A DNA stretch of 56,615 nt, from positions 1 to 56,615 of the forward strand of contig NZ_JAFFZM010000035.1 of the NCBI RefSeq assembly GCF_017676345.1, in the 5' to 3' direction. The stretch is from Streptomyces smyrnaeus. GTDB lineage: Bacteria > Actinomycetota > Actinomycetes > Streptomycetales > Streptomycetaceae. Both the position numbers and the translations under genes were made by a program. This document shows positions 1 to 7,833 of this stretch, one piece after another. The first letter of the stretch is position 1, and every line of letters begins with the position of its first letter. A model generated the notes under the pieces. That model was not told the DNA's origin. It saw only the letters and a list, made by a program, of their open reading frames with translations, and made no database searches.

Positions 1-64
1 AGCTTGGTATGCATTATGGGGTCTATTTTGGAGGATCACGACACACCCCCGCGCCCTCTCGGAA

Positions 65-143
65 GTTGGCCCTCAGTCCGTTGCAGTGTATAGTTACCCT
101 TGTCATCGGGCGGCAACCCGGAGACCTCAACCCAGAGACGGAG
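65..143 (+). promoter_or_regulatory. Promoter-leader module, copy 1
   Basis: The -10 box is TATAGT at 89-94, with a possible -35 TTGGCC 17 bases upstream. A stem CGGG/CCCG closes the loop CGGCAA (107-120), and CAACCCAGA follows at 128-136. The ribosome binding site CGGAG (139-143) precedes the ATG at 152. The same arrangement recurs at 1.46, 3.09, 6.20 and 9.74 kb. This copy lacks the palindrome next to the -10 box that copies 2, 3 and 5 have. Confidence 0.7.
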
Positions 144-151
144 AAAAGCAG

Positions 152-1204
152 ATGACGGATAAGATCAGGGTCACATGCGTATCCGACGTGGTGGAACTTC
201 TACCCATCCTTATCGGCATTGAGCCGACAGAGAGCATCGTGGCAACGCCGTTGATGAGTCCCGGCGCCCCTATCATGAACGGCGACTATCGCCCGGATGT
301 CCCGCTGGGGAAGTGGCTGGAGTTCGCAGCGGATTCGACGGAAAAGATGTGTGGTTCCGGTGACGTCCGTTCGGCTGCCGTCGTCGTCTACTCCGACCCG
401 GAGGAAGGGAAGGACGGGCTTTCCGTCGGGGCAGAGGCAGCGCCTTTCATCGAAGTGTTTGCCGATGCGTTCAAGCAGCATGGCGCGGAACTGGTCTTCA
501 AAGCATGCGTCTCTGGCGAACGCTGGTGGTGCATCAACTGTGAGGACCCCCATTGTTCGCACGATCCGGACGGGTATCCCATGCCCGGTGTCGGTCGGGT
601 TACCGCCGAAGCTGCCTTCGCTGGTAAGTCGGTTGTCGGAGAGAGTACGCGCGATGTTCTCAAGCGGTGGTCGCCGATTGAGGACTACGACGCCGAGAAG
701 GTATCCGAGTTGGTTCGGGCAGCAGCAGAACGCTTGCACCCAACAGACAACGAGGGCAGCATGGCTGAGCTTTGGCGTGCATTCGAGTGCGCCGATCAAG
801 CTCTGCGCGAGGGAAATTCTCCAGACGAAGAGACCGCCTACACCTTGATTGTCGGGTGTGTGGTCAAGGAGAACCGGGATGAATTGCTGAGCCGTATTCT
901 GTCGGAACCGGCATCTTGGGAGCGCCAGCGGCGCCTATGGGAATCACTGATCCCGTTGTGCGTTGAGCCTCACCGGTTTCTTCGCTGCGCTCCGCTGGTC
1001 ATTCTCGCGCTCGTGGAACTCGCGGGTGGCAGGGAAGTATTCGGCCGACTCGCGCTCAAAGAGGCGTTGGAGACCGACCCGAAGTATCTGATGGCACAGC
1101 TGTTGCACGGCGGCTTGAACGAGGGGTTGAAGCCCTCGGAGTTGGTTGACGCTGTGCGATTCAGTCTCATCACATCCCATGAACGGGAGGACGACGACGC
1201 CTAG
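152..1204 (+). CDS. DUF4192 domain protein
   Basis: The 350-residue protein begins with MTDKIRVTCVSDVVELLPIL, followed by the IGIEPTESIV stretch typical of actinobacterial DUF4192 proteins. In that family the N-terminal half reads like a nucleotide-binding-type fold and the C-terminal half is helical, as here (residues 210-330). No biochemical role is established. The ATG at 152 is chosen because CGGAG lies 8 bases upstream and the shared leader ends there; an upstream in-frame GTG at 86 lies inside the promoter. A Cys/His cluster around residues 140-165 (CINCEDPHC) could bind metal. A strong hairpin terminator follows, so the gene looks monocistronic. Confidence 0.8.
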   Translation: MTDKIRVTCVSDVVELLPILIGIEPTESIVATPLMSPGAPIMNGDYRPDVPLGKWLEFAADSTEKMCGSGDVRSAAVVVYSDPEEGKDGLSVGAEAAPFIEVFADAFKQHGAELVFKACVSGERWWCINCEDPHCSHDPDGYPMPGVGRVTAEAAFAGKSVVGESTRDVLKRWSPIEDYDAEKVSELVRAAAERLHPTDNEGSMAELWRAFECADQALREGNSPDEETAYTLIVGCVVKENRDELLSRILSEPASWERQRRLWESLIPLCVEPHRFLRCAPLVILALVELAGGREVFGRLALKEALETDPKYLMAQLLHGGLNEGLKPSELVDAVRFSLITSHEREDDDA

Positions 1205-1213
1205 GGCTCTGAT

Positions 1214-1245
1214 GACCCCGGGGCGGCGCCCGCCGCCCCGGGGTC
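1214..1245 (+). terminator. Strong hairpin after the DUF4192 gene
   Basis: A perfect 15-base inverted repeat (GACCCCGGGGCGGCG and its complement) with a 2-base spacer starts 10 bases after the stop codon. There is no T-run, as is usual in very GC-rich bacteria. It separates this gene from the next promoter-leader. Confidence 0.75.
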
Positions 1246-1450
1246 CCCTCGGCGGGCCGCAGTCGCTCCGGGCACTGCTTACACGTTCCTCCTCTTGCTG
1301 TACGGAGGAGCAGAGCACGGAGAGATGTTGGCCTTACGGGGGGCGTGGTATTCCGGGGTTGACCAGGGGTTATGGCGGTTTTTCGAGCCTGGCTCGTGTG
1401 ACCCGTTAGGAGACCTTTCGGGTGACTCTTCCTGTGACCCGGTATGTGAT

Positions 1451-1517
1451 CCCTCTTAGAGGGTAGATTTACCCTTGTCGGATTTCAGCGGCAACTGAAC
1501 CCGGCGACCAACCCAGA
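1451..1517 (+). promoter_or_regulatory. Promoter-leader module, copy 2, with palindrome
   Basis: A 13-base palindrome CCCTCTTAGAGGG (1451-1463) directly abuts the -10 box TAGATT (1464-1469). Downstream is a hairpin TTCAG-CGGCAA-CTGAA (1484-1499), then CAACCCAGA (1509-1517). The stem bases differ from the other copies but pairing is kept. GTGACCCG occurs twice upstream (about 1398 and 1434). No good -35 box is visible, so an activator may be needed, or the palindrome may be a repressor site. Confidence 0.72.
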
Positions 1518-1540
1518 GAGATTGAAGGAGAGAGAACGTG

Positions 1541-1906
1541 ATGGACTTCCCCGCAGAGACGCTGAGGATCGAGCGAGGGCACGACTTCTACCCGCGTAAG
1601 AGGGACGTCAAGGAGATCCCGGGAGTCCGGGAGACCCAGGCCACTCCTTTCAAGGAGAAGACCGTATATCTCCACTACTTCGTGGGCGGTTGCGACTGGT
1701 ACGTAGCCGAGTTTGACCGCGACTCGCACGAGGCTTTCGGATTCGCCTGTATCCAGGTCGGAGAGTGGGGCTACTTCCGCCTTCCCGAATTGGAGCAGGT
1801 GAAGGTCCGGGGACTGTTCCCGGTGGAGCGTGACTTGAGTTTCCGGCCGATGCGCGCCGGTGACATTCACAAGATCGCCGCTCACCTGCCGCGTCAGCGG
1901 CAGTAG
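1541..1906 (+). CDS. DUF2958 family protein
   Basis: The 121-residue protein carries the DUF2958 pattern: a hydrophobic segment YLHYFVGGCDWYVAEFD, then a Gly-Phe segment and EWGYFRLPELE. DUF2958 proteins are small, have no enzymatic assignment and are common on plasmids and phages next to ParB-like or helicase genes. GAAGGAG at 1524-1530 serves either the GTG at 1538 or the ATG at 1541; the ATG is preferred. A hairpin terminator follows within 11 bases. Its leader puts it under the same control as the DUF4192, ParB-like and DUF3560 genes. Confidence 0.75.
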   Translation: MDFPAETLRIERGHDFYPRKRDVKEIPGVRETQATPFKEKTVYLHYFVGGCDWYVAEFDRDSHEAFGFACIQVGEWGYFRLPELEQVKVRGLFPVERDLSFRPMRAGDIHKIAAHLPRQRQ

Positions 1907-1916
1907 TCGCTCCTGG

Positions 1917-1948
1917 GTGGGGGCGCCGCGAGTGACCGGCGCCCCCAC
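1917..1948 (+). terminator. Hairpin after the DUF2958 gene
   Basis: The inverted repeat GTGGGGGCGCCG / CGGCGCCCCCAC begins 10 bases after the stop codon, has an 8-base loop and is followed by a pyrimidine-rich tract (ttccccctc). Confidence 0.7.
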
Positions 1949-1993
1949 CGTTCCCCCTCGCGATTTCCAACAAGGTCCGAAGGAGCAGGCGTC

Positions 1994-2386
1994 ATGCAGG
2001 CCAAGTTCGAAGGCGGCGGGAAGGCATTCGAGGTGAGCCCGGAAGAGTGGGTGGCTGACATGGGGCACCTTTTGGATCACCTGTACCAAGTACAGGCGCG
2101 TGCCGGCATCCCGTTGGGGAGGTTCATCGGCTGCGACCTGTTCCCGCCCTACGTATGGGGTTACCTGTCCGCCACGAGGGCTGGGCACAGGGACGTGAAC
2201 CAGGTTGCCGCCGTGGCGGTGCTCCGCGCGGTGCTGGAGTCCGAGGAGCTGCAACAGAACGTCGTGGCTCTGGCCGAGCAGTTGCTGATCATGAGCGCGC
2301 GGGACGTTGAAGCGCGAGCGCGGGGTGATGAGCCAGGTGGCCGGTCGGGTGCGGCATCGCTCGCTCCCGTGGGCCCCGGAGGTTGA
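1994..2386 (+). CDS. Unknown small protein
   Basis: This 130-residue protein matches no family I recognise. It has a mixed hydrophobic, probably globular first 95 residues (GIPLGRFIGCDLFPPYVWGY) and a Gly/Ala/Arg-rich tail. The segment around residues 35-85 could fold as a helix-turn-helix, since it resembles small regulator domains that read PYVWGYLSATRAGHRDVNQV, but this is weak. AAGGAG sits 8 bases before the ATG. It has no shared leader of its own; a terminator precedes it and the next gene begins 78 bases later. Confidence 0.6.
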   Translation: MQAKFEGGGKAFEVSPEEWVADMGHLLDHLYQVQARAGIPLGRFIGCDLFPPYVWGYLSATRAGHRDVNQVAAVAVLRAVLESEELQQNVVALAEQLLIMSARDVEARARGDEPGGRSGAASLAPVGPGG

Positions 2387-2464
2387 CGAGCAGGTCCCGC
2401 GCCGGGGCCGGCCGCGAGCCGTTCCGGCCGTCGGCTCCCGCTCCCACCACCAGAGGAAGTGATC

Positions 2465-3088
2465 ATGATGTTGGGTTCGGACCTTTCGAATCGCCTGCGG
2501 CTGCGGCCCAGCACACGGAAGCTGCTGGCAGACACGGCGCGGGAGATGAACCAGCCGCGTCACGGCAATGCGAGGCTGCGGCAGTCCTACTACTGGCGGG
2601 TGCGCAATGCGCGTTTGCCGATGCTCGCTCGGATCAATGCAGAGGAGGTCTGGCACATCGCGCCTGGGCACCCTGGCGGGGCCTGGGCAAGCGTGGATCA
2701 CGGTCCCGGGAGGCCGGAGTACCACCTGCCCACGGTCCTCACGCGCGCGGAACCGGGCAGCGGCCGGAGTGTCTACTGCGCGGCGTGTCTGCGCTGTTCC
2801 TGGGAGGGCGAGGAGTTGTCCGGCAGGGACGCTGAAGGGAGGGCCGTTGAGGGTGCGCACGACCACGCGTGTCCTCCGTGGCGGACGCTGCGGCCGGTGC
2901 CCCTGGCGGAGGCCGGAGGGTCCCGGGCGGTGGTGGTGGCTCAGATGGGGCCCGGGGCACCGGTCGTTGTCCAAGGCCCCGGGCGGGGTGTGCGTCATTG
3001 GCTGCCCTGCTCGCGCCTGCCCGTCTACTGCATTGCGGCGCGCCCGCGCAGGGCCGCTGCGCGTGGTGGGCAGAATCCCCTCTTCTGA
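2465..3088 (+). CDS. DUF6349-like protein with possible zinc site
   Basis: The 207-residue protein contains the pattern YCAACLRCSWEG followed by AVEGAHDHACPPWRTL, the CxxC-xn-HDHxxPxWR layout I associate with DUF6349 proteins of actinobacterial plasmids and phages. The first 60 residues are basic (RLRLRPSTRKLL) and may bind nucleic acid. The C-terminal 50 residues are Arg/Gly/Pro-rich and may be disordered. The ATG at 2465 is chosen for AGAGGAA 7 bases upstream; a GTG at 2459 is also in frame. Its 3' end runs up to the palindrome of promoter-leader copy 3. Function is unknown. Confidence 0.65.
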   Translation: MMLGSDLSNRLRLRPSTRKLLADTAREMNQPRHGNARLRQSYYWRVRNARLPMLARINAEEVWHIAPGHPGGAWASVDHGPGRPEYHLPTVLTRAEPGSGRSVYCAACLRCSWEGEELSGRDAEGRAVEGAHDHACPPWRTLRPVPLAEAGGSRAVVVAQMGPGAPVVVQGPGRGVRHWLPCSRLPVYCIAARPRRAAARGGQNPLF

Positions 3089-3144
3089 GGGTGTACATTT
3101 ACTCTTGTTGGTTCGGCGGCAACCGGATCAGCGATCAACCCAGA
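3078..3144 (+). promoter_or_regulatory. Promoter-leader module, copy 3, before parB
   Basis: The palindrome CCCTC-TTCT-GAGGG (3078-3091) lies 2 bases before the -10 box TACATT (3094-3099), which is preceded by TG (extended -10). The hairpin TTCGG-CGGCAA-CCGGA spans 3112-3127 and includes a T-G wobble. CAACCCAGA is at 3136-3144, AAGGAG at 3149-3154 and the ATG at 3160. The palindrome overlaps the end of the preceding gene. Confidence 0.72.
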
Positions 3145-3159
3145 GACTAAGGAGCACCA

Positions 3160-4998
3160 ATGACTCACGCGAGTGACGCGATTCATCAGGGGACGATCGA
3201 GCTGTCGAGGCTGAGGCTTGACCGCAACGTCCGCATGGACACCAAGCTGACCCCCGACTTCCTGCGCTCCGTGAAGGAGAACGGGATTCAGGTCCCCATG
3301 CTCGTTGCCGATCAGGGCGACGGCACGTATCAGGTGATCATGGGGAAGCGGCGTACCCTCGCCGGGCTGGAGACCGGGCAGACCGAGGGGCCCGCGTTCA
3401 TCATCAACGGCGCCGCCTTGGAGGCCGGAGAGGACTACGTCCGTCAGTTGATTGAGAACGACCCCGACAGCCGGGAAGCGTTCACCCCGCTGGAGATCGC
3501 GGACGCTCTCTTCCACGCCGTCGAAGAAGGCATGGAGTTGGGTGAGGTCTCCCGGCGGTCCGGGTACTCCCAGGTGCAGGTGAAGCAGGCCCGGAGGGTG
3601 GCCAAGACCATCGGCGCGCGTACCCGCCGCACACTGGCCCGGGACGACGAGTCCAACTATGAGTGGACGCTGGACCAGCTGACGATTCTGGGCGAGTTCG
3701 ACGACGACGAAGCAGCGGTCGCACGGCTGAACACCGCGCACTGCAACGGATTCTTCGAGCACCAGGCGACGAGGGAACGCAGGGACCGCGAGGAGCGGCG
3801 CCTTCGCGAGGAGCGGCGCAAGGTTCTCAGCGATTCAGGTGTGCAGCTGTTCGAGGAGTCGGACAGCCTGCCCGCCGACGTCTGGAGCCTTGAGGAGCTG
3901 GAGCTGGAGCGGGAGGACCACGCCGAGTGCCCCGGTCACTGCGCCACGTGGGGTGCGGTCTGGTCTGCCGGAGCGGCGGAGCCCGGATCGGTGGTGTACC
4001 TGTGTACCGCCCCGGAGAAGTACGGGCACTTCGACGCCGAGGAGGCCGAGGGCGCCGGGGTGGCCCGGGCAGAGAGGAGTACGAGCGAGGGGACCGGAGA
4101 GACGGGCTCGGTCGTCTCCGTGCACGCTCCTCAGGCTCCCCCGCGTCCGCAGAAGGAAGACGGTATTCCGTACCGGTTGAAGGTCGAAGGCAACAAGGCG
4201 TACCGGGCGGCGGCGGACCGGCGGAAGGAGTGGCTGCGTACCGAGCTGCTGGCGCGCAAGTCCGCCCCGAAGGACATGCCAGCATGGGTCAGCCGTCAGC
4301 TCCTCACCTGTTCCAAGCCGGTGCAGCAGTGGATCGGGGATGCCGCGAGGACCGATGTACTTCTGGGGATCATGGGGAAGGGTGACGGCTCTGTTCAACG
4401 CGCGGAGCTCTTCCCCGAGAACCCCACCGCGCCTCGGCTGAACCTGTTGAACTTCGCCGTCCTGGCCGCCTCCTACGAGTACCGGATGCGGGATGTCCAG
4501 ACGTGGCGTAGTGACCGTCCCAACTGGGACACCGAAGCGATCCGGTCCGATGCGCGCGAGTACCTGTCCTTCCTGGAATCCGTCGGGTACGTCCTCTCAC
4601 CGATCGAGCGCTCCATTGTCGATGGTGATGCCTACGAGATCCCCGACGACAAGGACGGCGAGGACGCCGAGCACCAGGACGACTCCGCCCCCGGCGCGCC
4701 GGAGGACGACGAGGATGCAGATGCCCTCGCGCTCCAGGACGAGGAGCACGAGGATGGGCACTTCGGGCTCGGCGGTGCCGAGGGGACGACCAGCGGTCAG
4801 GTGCTGGACGAGGCGGAGCAGTCCGGGGAGGGGGACCCGGACGAGTCCGACCAGGGCGAGGACTGGGGGGCCGACGAGGAAGAGGCGGGCGAGGACCAGG
4901 ACGACGGGGAGGAGGACGGCCCTGCGGCTGCCGAGGACGAGCCCGAGGAAGACGGGCCCGAGGGGCACGAGGCCGATGGGGCCGGTCAGGACGCCTGA
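3160..4998 (+). CDS. parB: ParB-like DNA-binding protein with acidic tail
   Basis: The 612-residue protein starts with a ParB/Srx-type domain (residues 10-100). It includes ENGIQVPMLV and GKRRTLAG, the latter matching the GxRR box that binds CTP in ParB proteins. A helix-turn-helix follows (about 115-150, EVSRRSGYSQVQVKQARRVA). There is an Arg/Glu coiled-coil-like stretch near 200-225 and a middle domain (300-470) of unknown role. The last 130 residues are almost all Asp, Glu, Gly and Ala. No ParA neighbour is present, so it may not be a classic partition protein; nucleoid-like or establishment roles are possible. It is controlled by leader copy 3 and ends at a strong terminator. Confidence 0.8.
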   Translation: MTHASDAIHQGTIELSRLRLDRNVRMDTKLTPDFLRSVKENGIQVPMLVADQGDGTYQVIMGKRRTLAGLETGQTEGPAFIINGAALEAGEDYVRQLIENDPDSREAFTPLEIADALFHAVEEGMELGEVSRRSGYSQVQVKQARRVAKTIGARTRRTLARDDESNYEWTLDQLTILGEFDDDEAAVARLNTAHCNGFFEHQATRERRDREERRLREERRKVLSDSGVQLFEESDSLPADVWSLEELELEREDHAECPGHCATWGAVWSAGAAEPGSVVYLCTAPEKYGHFDAEEAEGAGVARAERSTSEGTGETGSVVSVHAPQAPPRPQKEDGIPYRLKVEGNKAYRAAADRRKEWLRTELLARKSAPKDMPAWVSRQLLTCSKPVQQWIGDAARTDVLLGIMGKGDGSVQRAELFPENPTAPRLNLLNFAVLAASYEYRMRDVQTWRSDRPNWDTEAIRSDAREYLSFLESVGYVLSPIERSIVDGDAYEIPDDKDGEDAEHQDDSAPGAPEDDEDADALALQDEEHEDGHFGLGGAEGTTSGQVLDEAEQSGEGDPDESDQGEDWGADEEEAGEDQDDGEEDGPAAAEDEPEEDGPEGHEADGAGQDA

Positions 4999-5003
4999 CA
5001 CGT

Positions 5004-5037
5004 GGTGCGGGCCCTCGCGGTGCCGAGGGCCCGCACC
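5004..5037 (+). terminator. Strong hairpin between parB and ssb
   Basis: A perfect 14-base inverted repeat (GGTGCGGGCCCTCG and its complement) with a 6-base loop lies 6 bases after the parB stop. The ssb start codon is only 37 bases further on, so either ssb is transcribed by read-through or this hairpin works as an attenuator. Confidence 0.7.
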
Positions 5038-5073
5038 CTCCCCCAGACATCCCACAGGAAAGGAGGGTCTCCG

Positions 5074-5835
5074 GTGACAGGCGAGGTGAGGCCCACCGTG
5101 GCCGGTGAGGTCAGCGGCGTGCCGCAGCTGCGGTATCTCCCCAGCGGCAGGGCCGCGGTGCGGTTCTGCGTCGCTGTATCGCCCCAGGTGTACGACCGGG
5201 AGGCCGCAGAATGGACGTCGGGCGAGGAGTTTCGGTATCTGTGCACCGCGCAGGGTCCTCTGGCCGAGCATGCAGCGGAGTCCCTGGCCGACGGGGTGCG
5301 GGTAGTGGCGACCGGCCGTCTGGAGTTCAAGGACGGGCTGCCGCACCTCTGCGTGGAGGACATCGGCGTCAGCCTCCGCAGCCGCCTGGTGTACGTCGGC
5401 TCCACCTACCCGCCGGCGCTCACCCGGCCTGGTCGCGACCGCAGCTCCCGCGCTCGCGCGGGCACGGCGTCAAGGCCAGGAGATGAACCGCGGGCGCCCT
5501 GTCCGCCCGCTCCCCCGCAGGGCCCGACTCGCCGTCCCGAGGGCGTGCCCTGCACGAGGCCGTCCGGGCATGTTCCCGGATGGCTGGGCGACTACTACCC
5601 CGGCTCCCCGGCGCAGGCCGCCTGGGACGCCCTCGTAGGGCGCACCGGCGGGGCGTGCGCCGAGCCTGCCAGTTCAACGGGCCCGGAAGATGACGGGCCC
5701 TCCCATCACACCGAAGACAAGGAGTTGGACCGTGACGAACGACCAGAGCCAGCAGGCGCCCTCAGCGGCACGGCGAACGACCCCGGCGAGCACGGAGCCT
5801 CAGGAACACAGGCTTGTGCGGGCGCCCTCCTATGA
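5074..5835 (+). CDS. ssb: Single-stranded DNA-binding protein
   Basis: The 253-residue protein has an OB-fold N-terminal domain (about 1-115): TVAGEVSGVPQLRYLPSGRA, VRFCVAVSPQVYDRE and VVATGRLEF match the actinobacterial SSB layout (strand 1, basic loop, GRLE strand). The C-terminal half is Pro/Gly/Arg-rich and lacks the usual acidic DDxPF-type tip, ending instead in ACAGALL. Plasmid SSBs of this kind protect incoming single-stranded DNA during transfer. The GTG at 5074 is supported by AAAGGAGG at 5055-5062. The last 104 bases overlap the next gene, so the non-standard C-terminus could reflect a late frameshift. Confidence 0.75.
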   Translation: MTGEVRPTVAGEVSGVPQLRYLPSGRAAVRFCVAVSPQVYDREAAEWTSGEEFRYLCTAQGPLAEHAAESLADGVRVVATGRLEFKDGLPHLCVEDIGVSLRSRLVYVGSTYPPALTRPGRDRSSRARAGTASRPGDEPRAPCPPAPPQGPTRRPEGVPCTRPSGHVPGWLGDYYPGSPAQAAWDALVGRTGGACAEPASSTGPEDDGPSHHTEDKELDRDERPEPAGALSGTANDPGEHGASGTQACAGALL

Positions 5836-6172
5836 GGGGTATGCGGGGCGTTGCAGCTGCGGGGCCGAACCCCCGGATGAATTCTACGGTTCCTTGGCCA
5901 AGCTGATTTCAGCGTTCCGCGATCATTTGGAGGCGGATGTGTTTCCGACCGCTGATTCTGCGGAACTGCGCGAAGCGGCAGAGGGCTTCGCGCTGCGCGG
6001 GCCGCTCCAGTACCTCCGCATGATCGAGAGCACGGAGGTGCACGGCGTCCGCCACCATGGGTGGCTGGTCAGCGGCTCGGAAGGCCGGGCGGTCTACGTC
6101 GGAACATGCGGCACGGCCTGCAGTTTGGGCCCTTGGGAGCCGCTGACTGCGGCTCAGGACGGACAGCAGTGA
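5732..6172 (+). CDS. Unknown protein overlapping ssb
   Basis: The 146-residue protein begins at a GTG with AAGGAG 9 bases upstream, inside the 3' end of ssb. Residues 1-35 are Ser/Thr/Pro-rich and likely unstructured. Then comes CSCGAEPPDEFYGSLAKLIS, a CxC motif followed by amphipathic helices, and a second part with HGVRHHGWLVSG and CGTACSLG. The Cys and His pattern could bind a metal. The overlap points to translational coupling with SSB. I do not recognise the family. Confidence 0.6.
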   Translation: MTNDQSQQAPSAARRTTPASTEPQEHRLVRAPSYEGYAGRCSCGAEPPDEFYGSLAKLISAFRDHLEADVFPTADSAELREAAEGFALRGPLQYLRMIESTEVHGVRHHGWLVSGSEGRAVYVGTCGTACSLGPWEPLTAAQDGQQ

Positions 6173-6199
6173 GAAGCAATTCCCGAAACCGGTAGCGTG

Positions 6200-6251
6200 T
6201 ATAATTACCCCTAGCGTTTCGGCGGCAACCGAGACATTATTCCAACCCAGA
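6200..6251 (+). promoter_or_regulatory. Promoter-leader module, copy 4
   Basis: A consensus -10 box TATAAT (6200-6205) is followed by the hairpin TTTCGG-CGGCAA-CCGAGA (6217-6234, one T-G wobble), CAACCCAGA (6243-6251), GAGGAG, and the GTG start at 6265. This copy has no clear palindrome upstream of the -10 box, and its -10 is the strongest of the set. Confidence 0.72.
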
Positions 6252-6264
6252 CGAGGAGACCCCC

Positions 6265-6825
6265 GTGGCATCCATGCCCCCACCCCGACGCGACACCCCC
6301 GAGCAGCGGTACGCGGACAAACTCCAGAACCGCGCCGAGGCTCTGGCGAAGCAGGCCGACGAACAGTCCGAGCGTGCGTCCGGCATGTATGGACGGTTCG
6401 CAGGTGGCCAGCCGCTTTTGGTCGGCCATCACTCCTACAGGTCCGCGCTGCGCGACCGGGACCGGGCCGACAATGCCACCCGCCGCGCCATCGAACTGCG
6501 GGGCCAAGCCCGCGAGGCGCAGTGGAAGGCCGACAAGGCGCAGGCGAAGGCTGACATCACCGCCCGCACCGTCGAACGGACCGGGCCCTGGCAGCCGTCC
6601 GACTTCCAGCCCGGCGACGTGGTCCAGGCGCGCACGTTCGAGACCCAGGTCGACACCTTCCGCGTCAAGCGGGTCAATAAGAAGACCTTGACGATGTGGG
6701 GCCCCGGCGGCGGCTGGGACGACCCCAAGCGCACCTACGATCGGGTTCTCTCCCGGACGCGGGACGGCGTCACCCTCACCGAACCCGAGAGGAACGCCGA
6801 CGAGCGGGACCAGACCGATGGGTGA
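6265..6825 (+). CDS. DUF3560 domain protein
   Basis: The 186-residue protein has a long charged helical N-terminus (residues 10-40, Arg/Glu/Ala-rich, probably coiled coil) and then GQPLLVGHHSYRSALRDRD, the signature block of DUF3560. The C-terminal part (about 110-165) has a beta-rich look (FQPGDVVQARTFETQVDTFR) and may be a small KOW- or SH3-like domain. DUF3560 proteins are common on mobile elements and have no proven role. The GTG start is set by GAGGAG and leader copy 4. Its stop overlaps the start of a 59-residue ORF. Confidence 0.78.
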   Translation: MASMPPPRRDTPEQRYADKLQNRAEALAKQADEQSERASGMYGRFAGGQPLLVGHHSYRSALRDRDRADNATRRAIELRGQAREAQWKADKAQAKADITARTVERTGPWQPSDFQPGDVVQARTFETQVDTFRVKRVNKKTLTMWGPGGGWDDPKRTYDRVLSRTRDGVTLTEPERNADERDQTDG

Positions 6826-6997
6826 GCAGGCACCCGGGGCGAAGACCCCCGACAGGCACGGCCCGGCCGAACTAAGGCAGTGCATCGGTTGCCCACCAGG
6901 CAATTCAATGCCCCTGTTGCTCAACGAAGTCACATGTTGGCACCACTCACGGATGAACAACGACAACGCGGAGTGTCAGTTGCTCTGCGACGAGTGA
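6818..6997 (+). CDS. Cys-rich 59-residue protein
   Basis: This small ORF starts with ATGGGTGA, overlapping the DUF3560 stop codon, so it could be translated by coupling. It encodes CIGCPPGN near residue 22, then a Cys and a His-His near 40-43, and two more Cys at 53 and 57. The CxxC-x14-C-x12-C-x3-C spacing suggests a zinc ribbon. The ribosome binding site is weak (GAGCGGGA), consistent with coupling. I do not recognise a family. Confidence 0.5.
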   Translation: MGEQAPGAKTPDRHGPAELRQCIGCPPGNSMPLLLNEVTCWHHSRMNNDNAECQLLCDE

Positions 6998-7167
6998 GCG
7001 GGGGGCAGCGCACCCACCCCAGCATCTGCCCGGCGCGTGCGCCTGACGCTTAGCACCCTCGGGGCAGTCTGCGTGGACACCGCCCGCACGCAGACCGCCC
7101 TCCCGGAACCCCGTGGAACCCCAAAGCGGCTCCGGAACACCGTCAGAACCCGCTGCAGGAGGATCAC

Positions 7168-7530
7168 ATGGACAACTGTCCGCGCAGGCACCGAGCGGTC
7201 TCCCCTCGACTCGACAGTCTCCACGCCGATGGACCACCCGGCACCGCCACCCACATCTGTCTCGCCGACGGTAACTGTCTCGCTCTCGTACCCCGACCCG
7301 GCCAGGGGGCGACAGCTCCTACCGTGTTCGACGAGGTCTGCCTTTCCCCCGGCCTCAAAGCCCCCGCAACGAGTGCGTGGGCGGAGACAGATGCCTACGG
7401 ACTGTTTCTGGAGTGCGGGGCCACAGACGCCACGCTCCACCGCAACGTCCCCGCGGAGGCCGTCCGCGAACTCATCAACCAGCACGGCGGAGAACACGCC
7501 GAACCAGACCATCCACCAGCCGGAACCTGA
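7168..7530 (+). CDS. Unknown 120-residue protein
   Basis: AGGAGG lies 5 bases before the ATG, one of the best ribosome binding sites in the window. The protein has a compact core: HICLADGNCLALVPR, an acidic-hydrophobic middle, ETDAYGLFLECGATDA and a C-terminal helix (EAVRELINQHGGEH). Codon use is normal for the window, although G+C-rich overlapping frames exist. It lies 170 bases after the 59-residue ORF, and no leader motif precedes it. The family is not recognised, but the pattern looks conserved rather than random. Confidence 0.6.
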   Translation: MDNCPRRHRAVSPRLDSLHADGPPGTATHICLADGNCLALVPRPGQGATAPTVFDEVCLSPGLKAPATSAWAETDAYGLFLECGATDATLHRNVPAEAVRELINQHGGEHAEPDHPPAGT

Positions 7531-7784
7531 TCTGCGCAGCCGTGCAGATCAGGCCCGCCCCCTCCACCACCGGCCCCGCACGGCACTGCGCAGCCAGGCC
7601 ACCACCTCCCCGGCCAGCCTGAGCACTGTCTATCAGAGCTGCCTCCACGGGGCTGCCGAAGAAGAACGGCTTCGAGACGCAATGAGCGATCCCGTCGGGA
7701 CAGGGCGTCATCCCGAGCACGGCAGCACGCTGCACTCACTCCGCCCAGGGACGCTGCGGCCCCGGAGCAGAACCACCGGCCGGG

Positions 7785-7822
7785 GCCTCGGCAAGCGCTC
7801 CGCGCCGAAACGTCAACCCAGA
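7785..7822 (+). promoter_or_regulatory. Decayed promoter-leader module, copy 6
   Basis: CAACCCAGA (7814-7822) sits 11 bases before an ATG, as in the intact copies. CGGCAA occurs upstream (about 7791) but the flanking bases no longer form a stem, and no -10 box stands out. The gene behind it is frameshifted, so promoter and gene seem to have decayed together. Confidence 0.45.
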
Positions 7823-7833
7823 CAGACCTGCAC

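Noticed and set aside
4370..5050. Minus-strand Arg/Pro-rich open frame
   Set aside because: It is the shadow of the acidic ParB tail; acidic codons read backwards as Arg/Pro.
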